From positions 1-7,222 of the forward strand of contig QGUS01000078.1 in assembly GCA_003242515.1 (NCBI GenBank): DNA of 7,222 bases, given 5' to 3'. Shown piece after piece: positions 1 through 6,556 of the stretch. The DNA comes from Actinomycetota bacterium. GTDB lineage: Bacteria; Actinomycetota; Acidimicrobiia; Spongiisociales; ZC4RG35. The translations under genes and the position numbers were made by a program. The notes under the pieces were generated by a model that did not search any database, was not told the DNA's origin, and saw nothing but the letters and a program-made list of their open reading frames with translations. Position 1 is the stretch's first letter, and every line of letters starts with the position of its first letter.

Positions 1-8
1 AGATTTTT

Positions 9-685
9 TTAAGAGACACCCCCCGTGACCGCTCCCCCGAGCACCAGCAGGAGCATCTGGATCATCCCGGCCCGCGATTCGGAGAGGGAGCGGGGCCGGT
101 CCTGGATCAGCCACTCGATCAGCGCCGCACCGGCGAGGATCACGTAGCCGATGACCATGGCGCTGGGATGGGAGGCGTACAGGGCATCGACCCGTCCCTG
201 CGGCACGATCGCCACCCCGCCCAGCTGGAGGCCGAGGAGCAGGCCAGGATCGCCCCGAAGAGGAGGAACCCGAGGGCCAGCACGATCCCGAAGTCCGCCA
301 CCGTGTAGGGCTTCCCCTTCTTGGCCCGCACCGCCCAGACGAAGAACCAGGTGATCGAGATCAGGGCGAGAGTGCCCCCGATCGGACGCTGGATCGAAGT
401 GCCCTTGGTGAGCTCCACCGATCCGAAGGCGAGGATGTAGGCGGTCATGGCCACGACGCCGAACGCGGCCATGGGCCTGATGCTCTCCCCCGGCGGGGCG
501 AGCATGAACCCGGCCGCGCCGAACACGCCGAGCGTGATCCAGCCCAGGATCCCGGAGCGGACGTGGGTCATGAGGATGTCGTGGGGCACGTCCCAGAGGT
601 CCGGCCCGTTGAGGATCCCGATGACCACGGTGATCACGAAGATCACGAGCGCCCCGCGCAGGAGCAGTCGTACTCCATCTGCCAT
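9..685 (-). CDS. Multi-pass integral membrane protein, unknown function, frameshifted
   Basis: Probable inner-membrane protein with about six hydrophobic segments; I cannot assign a function. Start ATG at 685 is chosen over GTG at 709 because GGAAAGGGG (700-692) lies 6 bases upstream of it. The reading frame is intact to about 245, where it runs into polar sequence and stops at 140. The adjacent frame then continues a sensible membrane protein to a TAA at 9-11, so the two parts together would give about 225 residues. Hydrophobic stretches lie near residues 7-25, 42-62, 72-90, 103-120, 130-158 and 174-194, with another near the C-terminus. Two similar motifs are visible: HDILMTHVRSGILGW (residues 35-49) and SHPSAMVIGY (172-181). 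These recall the His-containing helices of heme-copper-oxidase-like membrane proteins, but this is only a weak resemblance. The gene is divergent from the acyl-CoA dehydrogenase. The gene may continue differently beyond the left edge. Confidence 0.6.
241..246 (-). other. Apparent single-base frameshift site
   Basis: Reading the minus strand, the frame encoding FLLFGAILA is followed by nonsense-like residues (CSSASSWAGW). The frame that begins one base earlier reads LLLGLQLGGVAIVP and continues to a hydrophobic C-terminus. Adding one C to the GCC/TG junction would give ILA-LLLGLQLGG without a break. This could be a sequencing or assembly error in a short C run, or a real disabling mutation. 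The sequence alone cannot tell. Confidence 0.6.
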
Positions 686-691
686 GTCCCG

Positions 692-700
692 CCCCTTTCC
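692..700 (-). promoter_or_regulatory. Ribosome binding site of the membrane protein
   Basis: The minus strand reads GGAAAGGGG, then CGGGAC, then ATG at 685-683. The purine run and 6-base spacing suit a Shine-Dalgarno site and decide the ATG start over the upstream in-frame GTG at 709, which lies before this site. Confidence 0.5.
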
Positions 701-776
701 GTCGTTCACGCGGGCGAGCGATGACTACACGACGAGGTGCGCGCCATGCGGGCCGGACGGGCCGCCCGCGCCCGGC

Positions 777-782
777 TAAGTT
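777..782 (+). promoter_or_regulatory. -10 box of a leaderless promoter (acyl-CoA dehydrogenase)
   Basis: TAAGTT matches the TANNNT pattern of bacterial -10 boxes. It is followed by exactly 7 bases (GCCGCCC) and then ATG at 790, so transcription would begin at or next to the start codon. No Shine-Dalgarno sequence precedes this ATG. The same 7-base geometry recurs at the thioesterase and hutH starts. I see no convincing -35 box. Confidence 0.5.
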
Positions 783-789
783 GCCGCCC

Positions 790-1881
790 ATGGACGACAC
801 GGTGGCGAGGGCCGAGGCACTCGGCCGTGATCTGGCGGAGGTGGCGGCCCGGGGTGAGCCCGCCCGGCTCAACCGGGAGCTGGTCGCGGCCATCGGCGCG
901 GCCGGTCTGTTCGACCGGGTCCTCTCCCCCGACGGGGTCACGGCCCGGGAGCTGTGCGCCATCCGCCGCGGGCTGGCCCGGTCCTGCCCCGAGGCGGAGA
1001 CGGCTTTCGCCGTGCAGGGCCTGGGCTCCGTCCCCATCCTCCTGTTCGGGTCGGAGGAAGCGAAGGAGCGCTGGCTGCCCGGGATCCGCTCCGGCGAGCT
1101 CGTCGCCGCCTTCGCCCTCACCGAGCCGGGTGCCGGGTCCGACGCCGCCGCCATCGCCACCCGCGCGGAGCGTGACGGCGATGGCTGGCGTCTCCACGGG
1201 GAGAAGGTCTTCATCTCCAACGCCCCGGAGGCAGACGTGGCGACGGTGTTCGCCCGGACCTCGGACCAGGGCTCGAGGGGTGTGACGGCGTTCGTGGTGC
1301 CCATGGATGGCGTGCCGGGCGAGCCTATCCAGCTCATATCCCCGCACCCCATCGGCCGGTGGGTCTTCGACGGCACCCATGTCGGCCCGGGGCAGCTGCT
1401 CGGCGAGGTCGACGCGGGGTTCCGGGTGGCCATGGCGACTCTCGACCTGTTCCGCCCTTCGGTGGGCGCAGCAGCCGTCGGGATGGCGGAGACCGCCCTC
1501 AGGATCGCCGTCGAGCACGCCCGGGAACGGGAGGCCTTCGGGTCGCCGATCGCGTCCTTCCAGGGGATCTCACACCAGCTGGCGGACGTGCGGACCCGGA
1601 TCGAGGCGGCCGCGCTTCTGGTCGAACAGGCCGCGGACACCTATGACGCCGGCGACCGGGAGACGCTGACCGGCCGGTCGGCGATGGCGAAGCTGTTCGC
1701 CACGGAGATGGCCCAGAAGGCGGTGGACGTGGCGATCCAGGTCCTCGGAGCCCGGGCGCTGGAGTCGGACCACACCCTGGCCCACCTGTACGAGGAGGTG
1801 CGGGCGCTGCGGATCTACGAGGGGACGTCGGAGATCCAGCGGAACATCATCTCCCGGGAGCTGTTCCGGGAGAGGATCTAG
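790..1881 (+). CDS. Acyl-CoA dehydrogenase
   Basis: FAD-dependent enzyme that introduces the alpha,beta double bond into an acyl-CoA and passes electrons to electron-transfer flavoprotein. The product is 363 residues, slightly shorter than the usual 380 or so. Family motifs are clear: FALTEPGAGSD at 108-118 (FAD/substrate-binding segment), the REAFGSPIASFQGISHQLADV-type helix of the C-terminal domain, and RIYEGTSEIQRNI near the end, in which Glu344 is at the usual catalytic-base position. The N-terminal helical domain is compressed: the segment normally containing a P-E-x-x-G-G-x-G loop is replaced by a short SPDGVT. Start ATG 790 is preferred over the in-frame ATG at 721, because the extra 23 residues are low-complexity and Arg/Pro-rich and a -10 box sits 7 bases before 790. 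Substrate chain length cannot be read from sequence. No partner ETF or thiolase gene is visible nearby. Confidence 0.93.
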   Translation: MDDTVARAEALGRDLAEVAARGEPARLNRELVAAIGAAGLFDRVLSPDGVTARELCAIRRGLARSCPEAETAFAVQGLGSVPILLFGSEEAKERWLPGIRSGELVAAFALTEPGAGSDAAAIATRAERDGDGWRLHGEKVFISNAPEADVATVFARTSDQGSRGVTAFVVPMDGVPGEPIQLISPHPIGRWVFDGTHVGPGQLLGEVDAGFRVAMATLDLFRPSVGAAAVGMAETALRIAVEHAREREAFGSPIASFQGISHQLADVRTRIEAAALLVEQAADTYDAGDRETLTGRSAMAKLFATEMAQKAVDVAIQVLGARALESDHTLAHLYEEVRALRIYEGTSEIQRNIISRELFRERI

Positions 1882-1985
1882 GCCCGTCCCCCAACACCGC
1901 AGACGATGGGAGAAGGGGGTTGGTTTACCGGGGTCACCGCACCTCTGCGGCCCGCTGCCTTGGTGAGCGGATCAGGATCGGACCG

Positions 1986-2384
1986 CTACGCGATCCGCCT
2001 CGTCTCCACCATCACGCAGGGGCCGTTGCCGATCCAGGACAGACCCTTCGCGTCGAGCTTGGCCATGAGCTCTTCCGACTCGGCGCCCGGCTGCACCCAG
2101 ATGTTCTCCAGGCCGATCTCGACGGCGTCGTCGATCACGGACAGGCCCACCCGGGCCGGGACCACCAGGACGGCCATGGTCGGTTCCTCGGGAAGGTCCT
2201 TCAGCGACGCATACGCCGGGTCGCCGTCGACCGTCTCGCGACGCGGGTTGACGGCGAAGACCTTGAAGCCCTTGCCCTTGAGGTCCCGGTAGATGCGGCC
2301 GCCGTACTTCCCGGGCGTGTCGGTGGCGCCGACGACGGCGAAGGAGGTCGCCGGATCGTCGAGGTACTGACGGAGGTCGTTCAT
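1986..2384 (-). CDS. CoA-binding domain protein (YccU-like)
   Basis: Small cytoplasmic Rossmann-fold protein of 132 residues, close to the full length of the stand-alone CoA-binding (YccU-type) family. The nucleotide-binding loop VVGATDTPGKYG lies at 17-28, the second strand VFAVNPR at 42-48, a VLVVPA strand around 72-77 and the family block IWVQPGAES at 95-103. The C-terminus carries GPCVMVE. In related succinyl-CoA synthetase alpha subunits this fold binds CoA; free-standing members are thought to bind CoA or acyl-CoA, but their physiological role is not established. It starts 36 bases after the stop of the thioesterase on the same strand, so the two are probably co-transcribed with the thioesterase first. 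A purine run (GGAAAGGG) lies 11-18 bases before the ATG, rather far for a good ribosome site. It is convergent with the acyl-CoA dehydrogenase. Confidence 0.88.
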   Translation of the reverse strand: MNDLRQYLDDPATSFAVVGATDTPGKYGGRIYRDLKGKGFKVFAVNPRRETVDGDPAYASLKDLPEEPTMAVLVVPARVGLSVIDDAVEIGLENIWVQPGAESEELMAKLDAKGLSWIGNGPCVMVETRRIA

Positions 2385-2420
2385 ACAGGTTCCAACCCTT
2401 TCCGTCTCTCCAGGATTCCC

Positions 2421-2807
2421 TCAGCCCAGCCTGGTACGGATCTCCTCGGGCACCGGCACCGGCCGGAACGTCTCGGGGTCGACGAACACGATCACCTCCC
2501 GCCCTTCGGCGATCAACTCGCCGTCGGACTGCCGGGTCGTGCGCAGCGCCACCGTCATCGAGGTGTTCCCGATCCGCTCCACGGAGGGCTCCGTCACGAT
2601 CACGTCGCCGAGCCGGGCCGATGACCGGAAGTCGATCTCGATGTGGGCCGTCACCATCTCCGCCCCGACGCCCAGGTGCTCCCCGGTGAAGCCCGCATCC
2701 CAGAGCCAGTCCGTCAGGGCGTCGTCCCAGTAGCGGGTGTAGTTCCCGTTGAACGCGATCCCCTGCGGGTCCGCATCGCTGTACCTGATCCTGTGGACCG
2801 TCGCCAT
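2421..2807 (-). CDS. Acyl-CoA thioesterase, hot-dog fold (4HBT/YbgC-like)
   Basis: Cytoplasmic hydrolase expected to cleave an acyl-CoA to free acid and CoA. The 128-residue length is typical of single-domain 4-hydroxybenzoyl-CoA thioesterase/YbgC proteins. The signature is near the N-terminus: YSDADPQGIAFNGNYTRYWD at 9-28. Asp13 of DPQG aligns with the catalytic Asp17 of Pseudomonas 4-hydroxybenzoyl-CoA thioesterase (DPAG). The remainder follows the hot-dog pattern, with a long helix (DALTDWLWDAGF) and beta strands including GDVIVTEPSVERIGNTSM and EVIVFVDPETFRPVPVP. ATG 2807 is chosen because the conserved domain begins immediately after it and a -10 box sits 7 bases upstream. The frame stays open far upstream, but only as antisense of hutH. 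It leads a two-gene unit with the CoA-binding protein. The substrate is unknown; a fluoroacetyl- or aryl-CoA type cannot be excluded. Confidence 0.9.
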   Translation of the reverse strand: MATVHRIRYSDADPQGIAFNGNYTRYWDDALTDWLWDAGFTGEHLGVGAEMVTAHIEIDFRSSARLGDVIVTEPSVERIGNTSMTVALRTTRQSDGELIAEGREVIVFVDPETFRPVPVPEEIRTRLG

Positions 2808-2814
2808 GGCCGGC

Positions 2815-2820
2815 AAGGTA
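2815..2820 (-). promoter_or_regulatory. -10 box of leaderless thioesterase promoter
   Basis: The minus strand reads TACCTT, then GCCGGCC (7 bases), then ATG at 2807. The spacing puts the expected transcription start on the start codon. The box shares its TA step (2819-2820) with the oppositely oriented hutH -10 box, both inside the palindrome GGTACC at 2817-2822. Any -35 element would fall inside hutH coding sequence; none is obvious. Confidence 0.5.
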
Positions 2821-2824
2821 CCGT
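2819..2824 (+). promoter_or_regulatory. -10 box of leaderless hut operon promoter
   Basis: The plus strand reads TACCGT, then CCTGGGC (7 bases), then GTG at 2832, so hutH is probably translated from a leaderless message. TGGACC at 2794-2799 resembles a -35 box (TTGACN-like), but the 19-base spacing is long. That region is the 5' end of the divergent thioesterase gene. Confidence 0.5.
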
Positions 2825-2831
2825 CCTGGGC

Positions 2832-4331
2832 GTGGACACGCTGATCATCGACGGCGGACCGCTCACTCCCGACCAGGTCGTGGCCGTGGCCCGACGCCGG
2901 CTCCGGGTCGCACCCTCCCCCGACCTCGACGAGAGGCTGGCCCCGGCCCGGCAGGTCGTGGAGCGGGCGGTCGACTCGGGACAGGTCGTGTACGGGATCA
3001 CCACCGGCTTTGGCGCACTGGCCAACACGAACATCGGCCGGGAGGAGACCGAGACCCTGCAGGTGAACCTGGTCCGCTCGCATGCCACCGGCGTCGGCGA
3101 CCCGCTCCCCGACGAGGTGGTGCGGGCCATGCTTCTCCTGCGCGCCCGGACCCTCTCCCAGGGCCACTCCGGCGTGAGAGGCGTGGTCGTCCGCAAGCTG
3201 CTCGAGATGCTCGACCGGGACATCCTCCCGGTGGTGCCCTCGCAGGGATCCGTCGGTGCCTCGGGCGACCTGGCGCCCTTCGCCCACCTGGCCCTCCCCG
3301 TGATCGGCGAGGGCTTCGTGACGGTGGACGGGAGGGTGGTGCCGACTGCGGAGTCCGGGTTGGAGCCGCTTCGCCTGGAGACCAAGGAGGGCCTCAGCCT
3401 CCTCAACGGCACGGAGGGGATGACCGCCATGGGCGCCATCGCCCTGGACCGCTGCCGCCGGCTGCTGCGCGCCGCCGACGCCGCCTGCGCCCTCACCGTC
3501 GAAGCGCTGTTGGGCTCGGCACGGCCGTTCGACCCCCGGGTCCAGGAGCTCCGTCCCCATCCGGGACAGGCCGCTTCCGCCCGCCGGATCGCCCGTCTCA
3601 TCGACGGCTCCGAGATCGGCGCCTCGCACGCCGACGACTTCCACCACGCAGTCCAGGACGCCTACTCCCTCCGCTGCGCCCCCCAGGTCCATGGCGCGGT
3701 GTCCGACACCCTCGACCACCTGGAGGCGGTGCTGCGCCGGGAGATGTCGTCGGTCGTGGACAACCCGATCGTCTTCCCGGAGTCCGGCGAGGTGATCTCA
3801 GCGGGGAACTTCCACGGGCAGCCCCTGGCGTTCGCGCTCGACTTTGCCGCCATCGCCGTATCGGAGCTGGCGTCGATCTCGGAGCGGCGGACCGACCGGA
3901 TCCTCGACCCGACCCGCTCCCAGGGCCTCCCGGCCTTCCTCGCCCCCGACCCGGGCGTGAACTCCGGGTTCATGATCGCCCAGTACACGCAGGCGGCCCT
4001 GGTGGCCGAGAACCGGGTGCTGGCCCACCCGGCATCCGTCGACTCGGTGCCGACCTCAGGGATGCAGGAGGACCACGTGTCCATGGGCTGGGGCGCCGGG
4101 CGGAAGCTGTTCCAGGTGATCGACAACGTCCGCCGGGTCCTCGCCGTGGAGATCCTGTGCGCCGTCCAGGGGATCGAGTACCGCCGCCCGCTGAAGCCCG
4201 CGCCGGGGACCGCCGCGCTCGTGGAGAAGGTCCGCTCGGTGGTGCCTTCCCTGACCGCGGACCGGCCCCTGTCGGCGGACATCGAGGCGGTGGCGCGGAT
4301 GATCGAAGCGGGGGAGCTGGAGGCCGAGTGA
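2832..4331 (+). CDS. hutH: Histidine ammonia-lyase
   Basis: First step of histidine degradation: L-histidine to urocanate plus ammonia, in the cytoplasm. The 499-residue length is normal. GSVGASGDLAPFAHLAL contains the A143-S144-G145 triad that cyclises to the MIO electrophile, at almost the same numbering as in the Pseudomonas putida enzyme. Other expected residues are Tyr54 in VYGITTGFG, Arg282 in YSLRCAPQ, and Glu413 in QEDHVSMG. Substrate choice is supported by Ser83-His84 in NLVRSHATG, as in histidine lyases; tyrosine and phenylalanine lyases have HL or FL-type pairs there and usually NQD instead of QED. Start GTG 2832 is chosen because VDTLIIDG begins the usual N-terminus and a -10 box lies 7 bases upstream. 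The upstream in-frame extension is antisense to the thioesterase. Its stop overlaps the hutI start by four bases (GTGA), which indicates translational coupling. Confidence 0.96.
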   Translation: MDTLIIDGGPLTPDQVVAVARRRLRVAPSPDLDERLAPARQVVERAVDSGQVVYGITTGFGALANTNIGREETETLQVNLVRSHATGVGDPLPDEVVRAMLLLRARTLSQGHSGVRGVVVRKLLEMLDRDILPVVPSQGSVGASGDLAPFAHLALPVIGEGFVTVDGRVVPTAESGLEPLRLETKEGLSLLNGTEGMTAMGAIALDRCRRLLRAADAACALTVEALLGSARPFDPRVQELRPHPGQAASARRIARLIDGSEIGASHADDFHHAVQDAYSLRCAPQVHGAVSDTLDHLEAVLRREMSSVVDNPIVFPESGEVISAGNFHGQPLAFALDFAAIAVSELASISERRTDRILDPTRSQGLPAFLAPDPGVNSGFMIAQYTQAALVAENRVLAHPASVDSVPTSGMQEDHVSMGWGAGRKLFQVIDNVRRVLAVEILCAVQGIEYRRPLKPAPGTAALVEKVRSVVPSLTADRPLSADIEAVARMIEAGELEAE

Positions 4332-5515
4332 CCGGGCTGTTCGTCACCGGGATCGGCCACCTGACCACCAACGACGGAGACTCCGTCCGTGACGCCGTGG
4401 TGGTCGTCGACGACGGCCGGGTGAGCTGGGCGGGCCCCGCGTCCGACGCCCCGGAGGCCGGAGACCGCACCGTCCTCGACTGCGGGGGCCGGGCGGTGAT
4501 CCCCGGGTTCGTGGACGCCCACACCCACCTCGTCTTCGCCGGCGACCGCTCCGACGAGTTCCGCCGCAAGATGGCCGGCGAGGACTACCGCTCCATCGCC
4601 GCCTCCGGTGGGGGCATCAGGTCGACGGTGCGGGCCACCCGCCAGGAGTCCGAGGACGAGCTGTTCGAACTGGCGGCGGAGCGGCTCCGCCGGATGGCGG
4701 CCGCCGGCACCACCGCTGTGGAGATCAAGTCGGGCTACGGGCTGGACACCGGGACCGAGACACGGCTGCTCCGGGTGGCCCGGAGGGTCGGCGAGGAGCT
4801 CGGGATCCCCGTCCGCACCACCTTCCTCGGCGCTCACGCCGTCCCCGAGGGGATGGACCGGGACGCCTACCTGGACCTGCTGGTGGGCGAGATGATCCCG
4901 GCGGTGGCCGGGCTGGCCGACTACTGCGACGTCTTCGTCGAGGACGGGGCATTCACGGTCGACGAGGCCAGGGAGATTCTCGCCACCGCGGCGACCCACG
5001 GGATGAGGGCCCGCGTCCACGCCGAGCAGCTAACCCGCTCCGGCGGCGCCCTCCTCGCCGCGGAGCTGGGAGCCGTGTCCGCCGACCACCTCGACCGGGC
5101 GACGCCCGAGGACGCCGCGGCCCTGGCCGCGGCCGGAGTCGCCGCCGTCCTGTGCCCCGGCGCCTCCTACATGCTCCGCTCGCCCCAGGCCCCCGGCCCG
5201 ATGCTCTGGGAGGCCGGGTGCGTGGTGGCGATCGCCACCGACTGCAACCCCGGCACCTCCTACTTCGAGTCCATGGCGCCGATCATCTCCCTGGCCGTGG
5301 TCCAGATGGGGCTCACCGTGGAGCAGGCGATATGGGCGGCGACGAGGGGCGGCGCCCTCGCGCTGGAGATGCCCGACCGGGGGATCATCCGGCCCGGCGC
5401 AACCGGCGACCTGGTGGTCCTCGACGCTCCGGACCCGGCGCACCTCCCCTACCGCCCCGGAACCGACCTGGTGTGGCTCACCATCCGGTCCGGAGACACC
5501 GCGGAGCCAGCATGA
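4328..5515 (+). CDS. hutI: Imidazolonepropionase
   Basis: Third step of histidine degradation: hydrolysis of 4-imidazolone-5-propionate to N-formimino-L-glutamate. It is a metal-dependent amidohydrolase of 395 residues, a normal length. The metal site is visible: His65 and His67 in FVDAHTHLVFAGDR, His231 in HAEQ, and Asp305 in ATDCNPGTS, matching the Zn ligand set known for Bacillus subtilis HutI. His170 in FLGAHAVP, Tyr137 in KSGYGLD and His254 in SADHLD are in the expected conserved blocks. A small beta-sandwich made of both ends (GLFVTGIG..., DLVVLDAP...) flanks the barrel. Start GTG 4328 overlaps the hutH stop, and its own stop overlaps the methyltransferase start (ATGA), so it is the middle gene of a tightly coupled operon. 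hutU, which would make its substrate, is not between hutH and hutI. Confidence 0.96.
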   Translation: MTGLFVTGIGHLTTNDGDSVRDAVVVVDDGRVSWAGPASDAPEAGDRTVLDCGGRAVIPGFVDAHTHLVFAGDRSDEFRRKMAGEDYRSIAASGGGIRSTVRATRQESEDELFELAAERLRRMAAAGTTAVEIKSGYGLDTGTETRLLRVARRVGEELGIPVRTTFLGAHAVPEGMDRDAYLDLLVGEMIPAVAGLADYCDVFVEDGAFTVDEAREILATAATHGMRARVHAEQLTRSGGALLAAELGAVSADHLDRATPEDAAALAAAGVAAVLCPGASYMLRSPQAPGPMLWEAGCVVAIATDCNPGTSYFESMAPIISLAVVQMGLTVEQAIWAATRGGALALEMPDRGIIRPGATGDLVVLDAPDPAHLPYRPGTDLVWLTIRSGDTAEPA

Positions 5516-6552
5516 CCGACCGGGCGCGCATCGAGGCGTTCTTCGACCGGTTCGTCGGCATGGCGGCGGGATCGGCGGCCATCGGCATCCTGGCCGTCGC
5601 CGACCGCTGCGGGCTGCTGGCCTGGCTCGGCGAGAACGGCGGCGGCACCGTCGCCGAGATCGCCGCCGGCGCCGGGCTCGACCGGCGGTACACGGAGGAG
5701 ATCCTCGCCGGCCTCACCGCCGTCGGGGTGCTGGAGCACGAGGACGGCCGGTTCACCCTGCCACCCGAGCACGCCCTGTTCGTCGCCGACGCCGACAGTC
5801 CCTATTTCATGGGCGGCTGGTTCGACATGCTCCCCGCCGCATACGAGGTGATCGACCGGGTCGCCCGGGCCGCCAGGGAGGGTGGTGGTGTCCCCTTCGA
5901 CGAGTTCGCCGAGGGGATGCTCCGCGGCCTGGACCGGGCCAACGGCCCGTCGCAGCGGATCCTCCTCACCCGGAAGTGGCTGCCTGCCGTGGAGGGCCTG
6001 GTGGAGCGTCTGGAGTCCGGCATCGACGTCGCCGACGTCGGCTGCGGCACGGGGACGGCCGTGATCACCATGGCCCGCGCCTACCCCGCCTCCCGTTTCA
6101 CCGGTTTCGACGTCTCCGAGCGTGCCCTGGCCGTCGCCCGGGAGCGGGCCGCCGGCATCGGCAACCTGGACCTGGTCCGCGCCGGAGCCACGGAGTTCGA
6201 GGGCAGCTACGACCTGATCACCACCTTTGACGTGGTCCACGACCTGGCCGACCCGGCGGCGGCGCTGCGCCACATCCGGGAGGCGCTCCGGCCGGGCGGC
6301 GTCTACCTGATGATGGAGCCGAACATGTCGTCGGACCTCGACCGGAACACCGGCGACAACGCGGTGATCAACTACGGCATCTCGCTGCTCCACTGCATGA
6401 CGCAGTCGCTCGCCGCCGACGGCGCCGGCCTGGGCACCGCATGGGGCCGTGAGGCGGCCGAGCAGATGGCCTGCGAGGCGGGCTTCTCGTCCTTCGAGCC
6501 CCTCGATCAGATCGCCAATCGGTTCTCGGCGTTCTATGTGTTGAGGCCCTGA
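5512..6552 (+). CDS. Winged-helix plus class I SAM-dependent methyltransferase
   Basis: Predicted cytoplasmic methyltransferase of 346 residues; substrate unknown. Residues 1-95 form a winged-helix-like domain (GILAVADRCGLLAWL, TVAEIAAGAGLDRRYTEEIL, GVLEHEDGRFTL), as found in O-methyltransferase-like and Rv2258c-like proteins, where it serves dimerisation or substrate capture rather than DNA binding. The catalytic Rossmann domain begins around 170: motif I ADVGCGTGT at 174-182, acidic Asp200 after strand 2 (FTGFD), TTFDVVHDL at 237-245, and RPGGVYLMMEP at 260-270. The C-terminal block MTQSLAADGAGLGTAWG followed by FYVLRP is reminiscent of the mycobacterial Rv2258c family; I recall this rather than computed it. 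ATGA overlap with hutI makes it the third coupled gene of the hut transcript, but no canonical hut step needs SAM. Histidine, urocanate or an unrelated metabolite are all possible substrates. It ends four bases from the convergent peptidase gene. Confidence 0.88.
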   Translation: MTDRARIEAFFDRFVGMAAGSAAIGILAVADRCGLLAWLGENGGGTVAEIAAGAGLDRRYTEEILAGLTAVGVLEHEDGRFTLPPEHALFVADADSPYFMGGWFDMLPAAYEVIDRVARAAREGGGVPFDEFAEGMLRGLDRANGPSQRILLTRKWLPAVEGLVERLESGIDVADVGCGTGTAVITMARAYPASRFTGFDVSERALAVARERAAGIGNLDLVRAGATEFEGSYDLITTFDVVHDLADPAAALRHIREALRPGGVYLMMEPNMSSDLDRNTGDNAVINYGISLLHCMTQSLAADGAGLGTAWGREAAEQMACEAGFSSFEPLDQIANRFSAFYVLRP

Positions 6553-6556
6553 ACCC

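Noticed and set aside
4..10. T7 run at the left edge as a terminator
   Set aside because: It is on the wrong strand to terminate the membrane protein gene, and no stem is visible before it inside the window. It may belong to something left of the window.
721..789. Upstream ATG (721) as start of the acyl-CoA dehydrogenase
   Set aside because: It adds a 23-residue Arg/Pro-rich segment without homology and ignores the -10 box placed 7 bases before ATG 790. It cannot be fully excluded.
9..1640. Very long minus-strand open frame (543 codons) across the acyl-CoA dehydrogenase
   Set aside because: The part opposite the dehydrogenase is Arg/Ser/Pro-rich low-complexity sequence typical of antisense frames in GC-rich DNA. 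Only the last stretch, below about position 245, is real, as the 3' part of the membrane protein.
1897..1950. Inverted repeat CCGCAGA/TCTGCGG in the convergent gap between dehydrogenase and CoA-binding gene
   Set aside because: A perfect 7-base stem, but with a 40-base loop and no T run; not convincing as a terminator. The rest of the 104-base gap shows nothing clear.
2808..3719. Upstream extension of the thioesterase frame through the antisense of hutH
   Set aside because: The extension is Gly/His/Arg-rich with no family motif, while the thioesterase domain begins right after ATG 2807 and hutH is unambiguous on the other strand.
2832..4331. Tyrosine or phenylalanine ammonia-lyase instead of histidine ammonia-lyase
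   Set aside because: Ser83-His84, QEDH and direct coupling to hutI all favour histidine as substrate.
4157..4952. Overlapping long frames on both strands inside hutI
   Set aside because: They are shadow frames with Arg/Pro/Gly-rich composition and no recognisable motifs.
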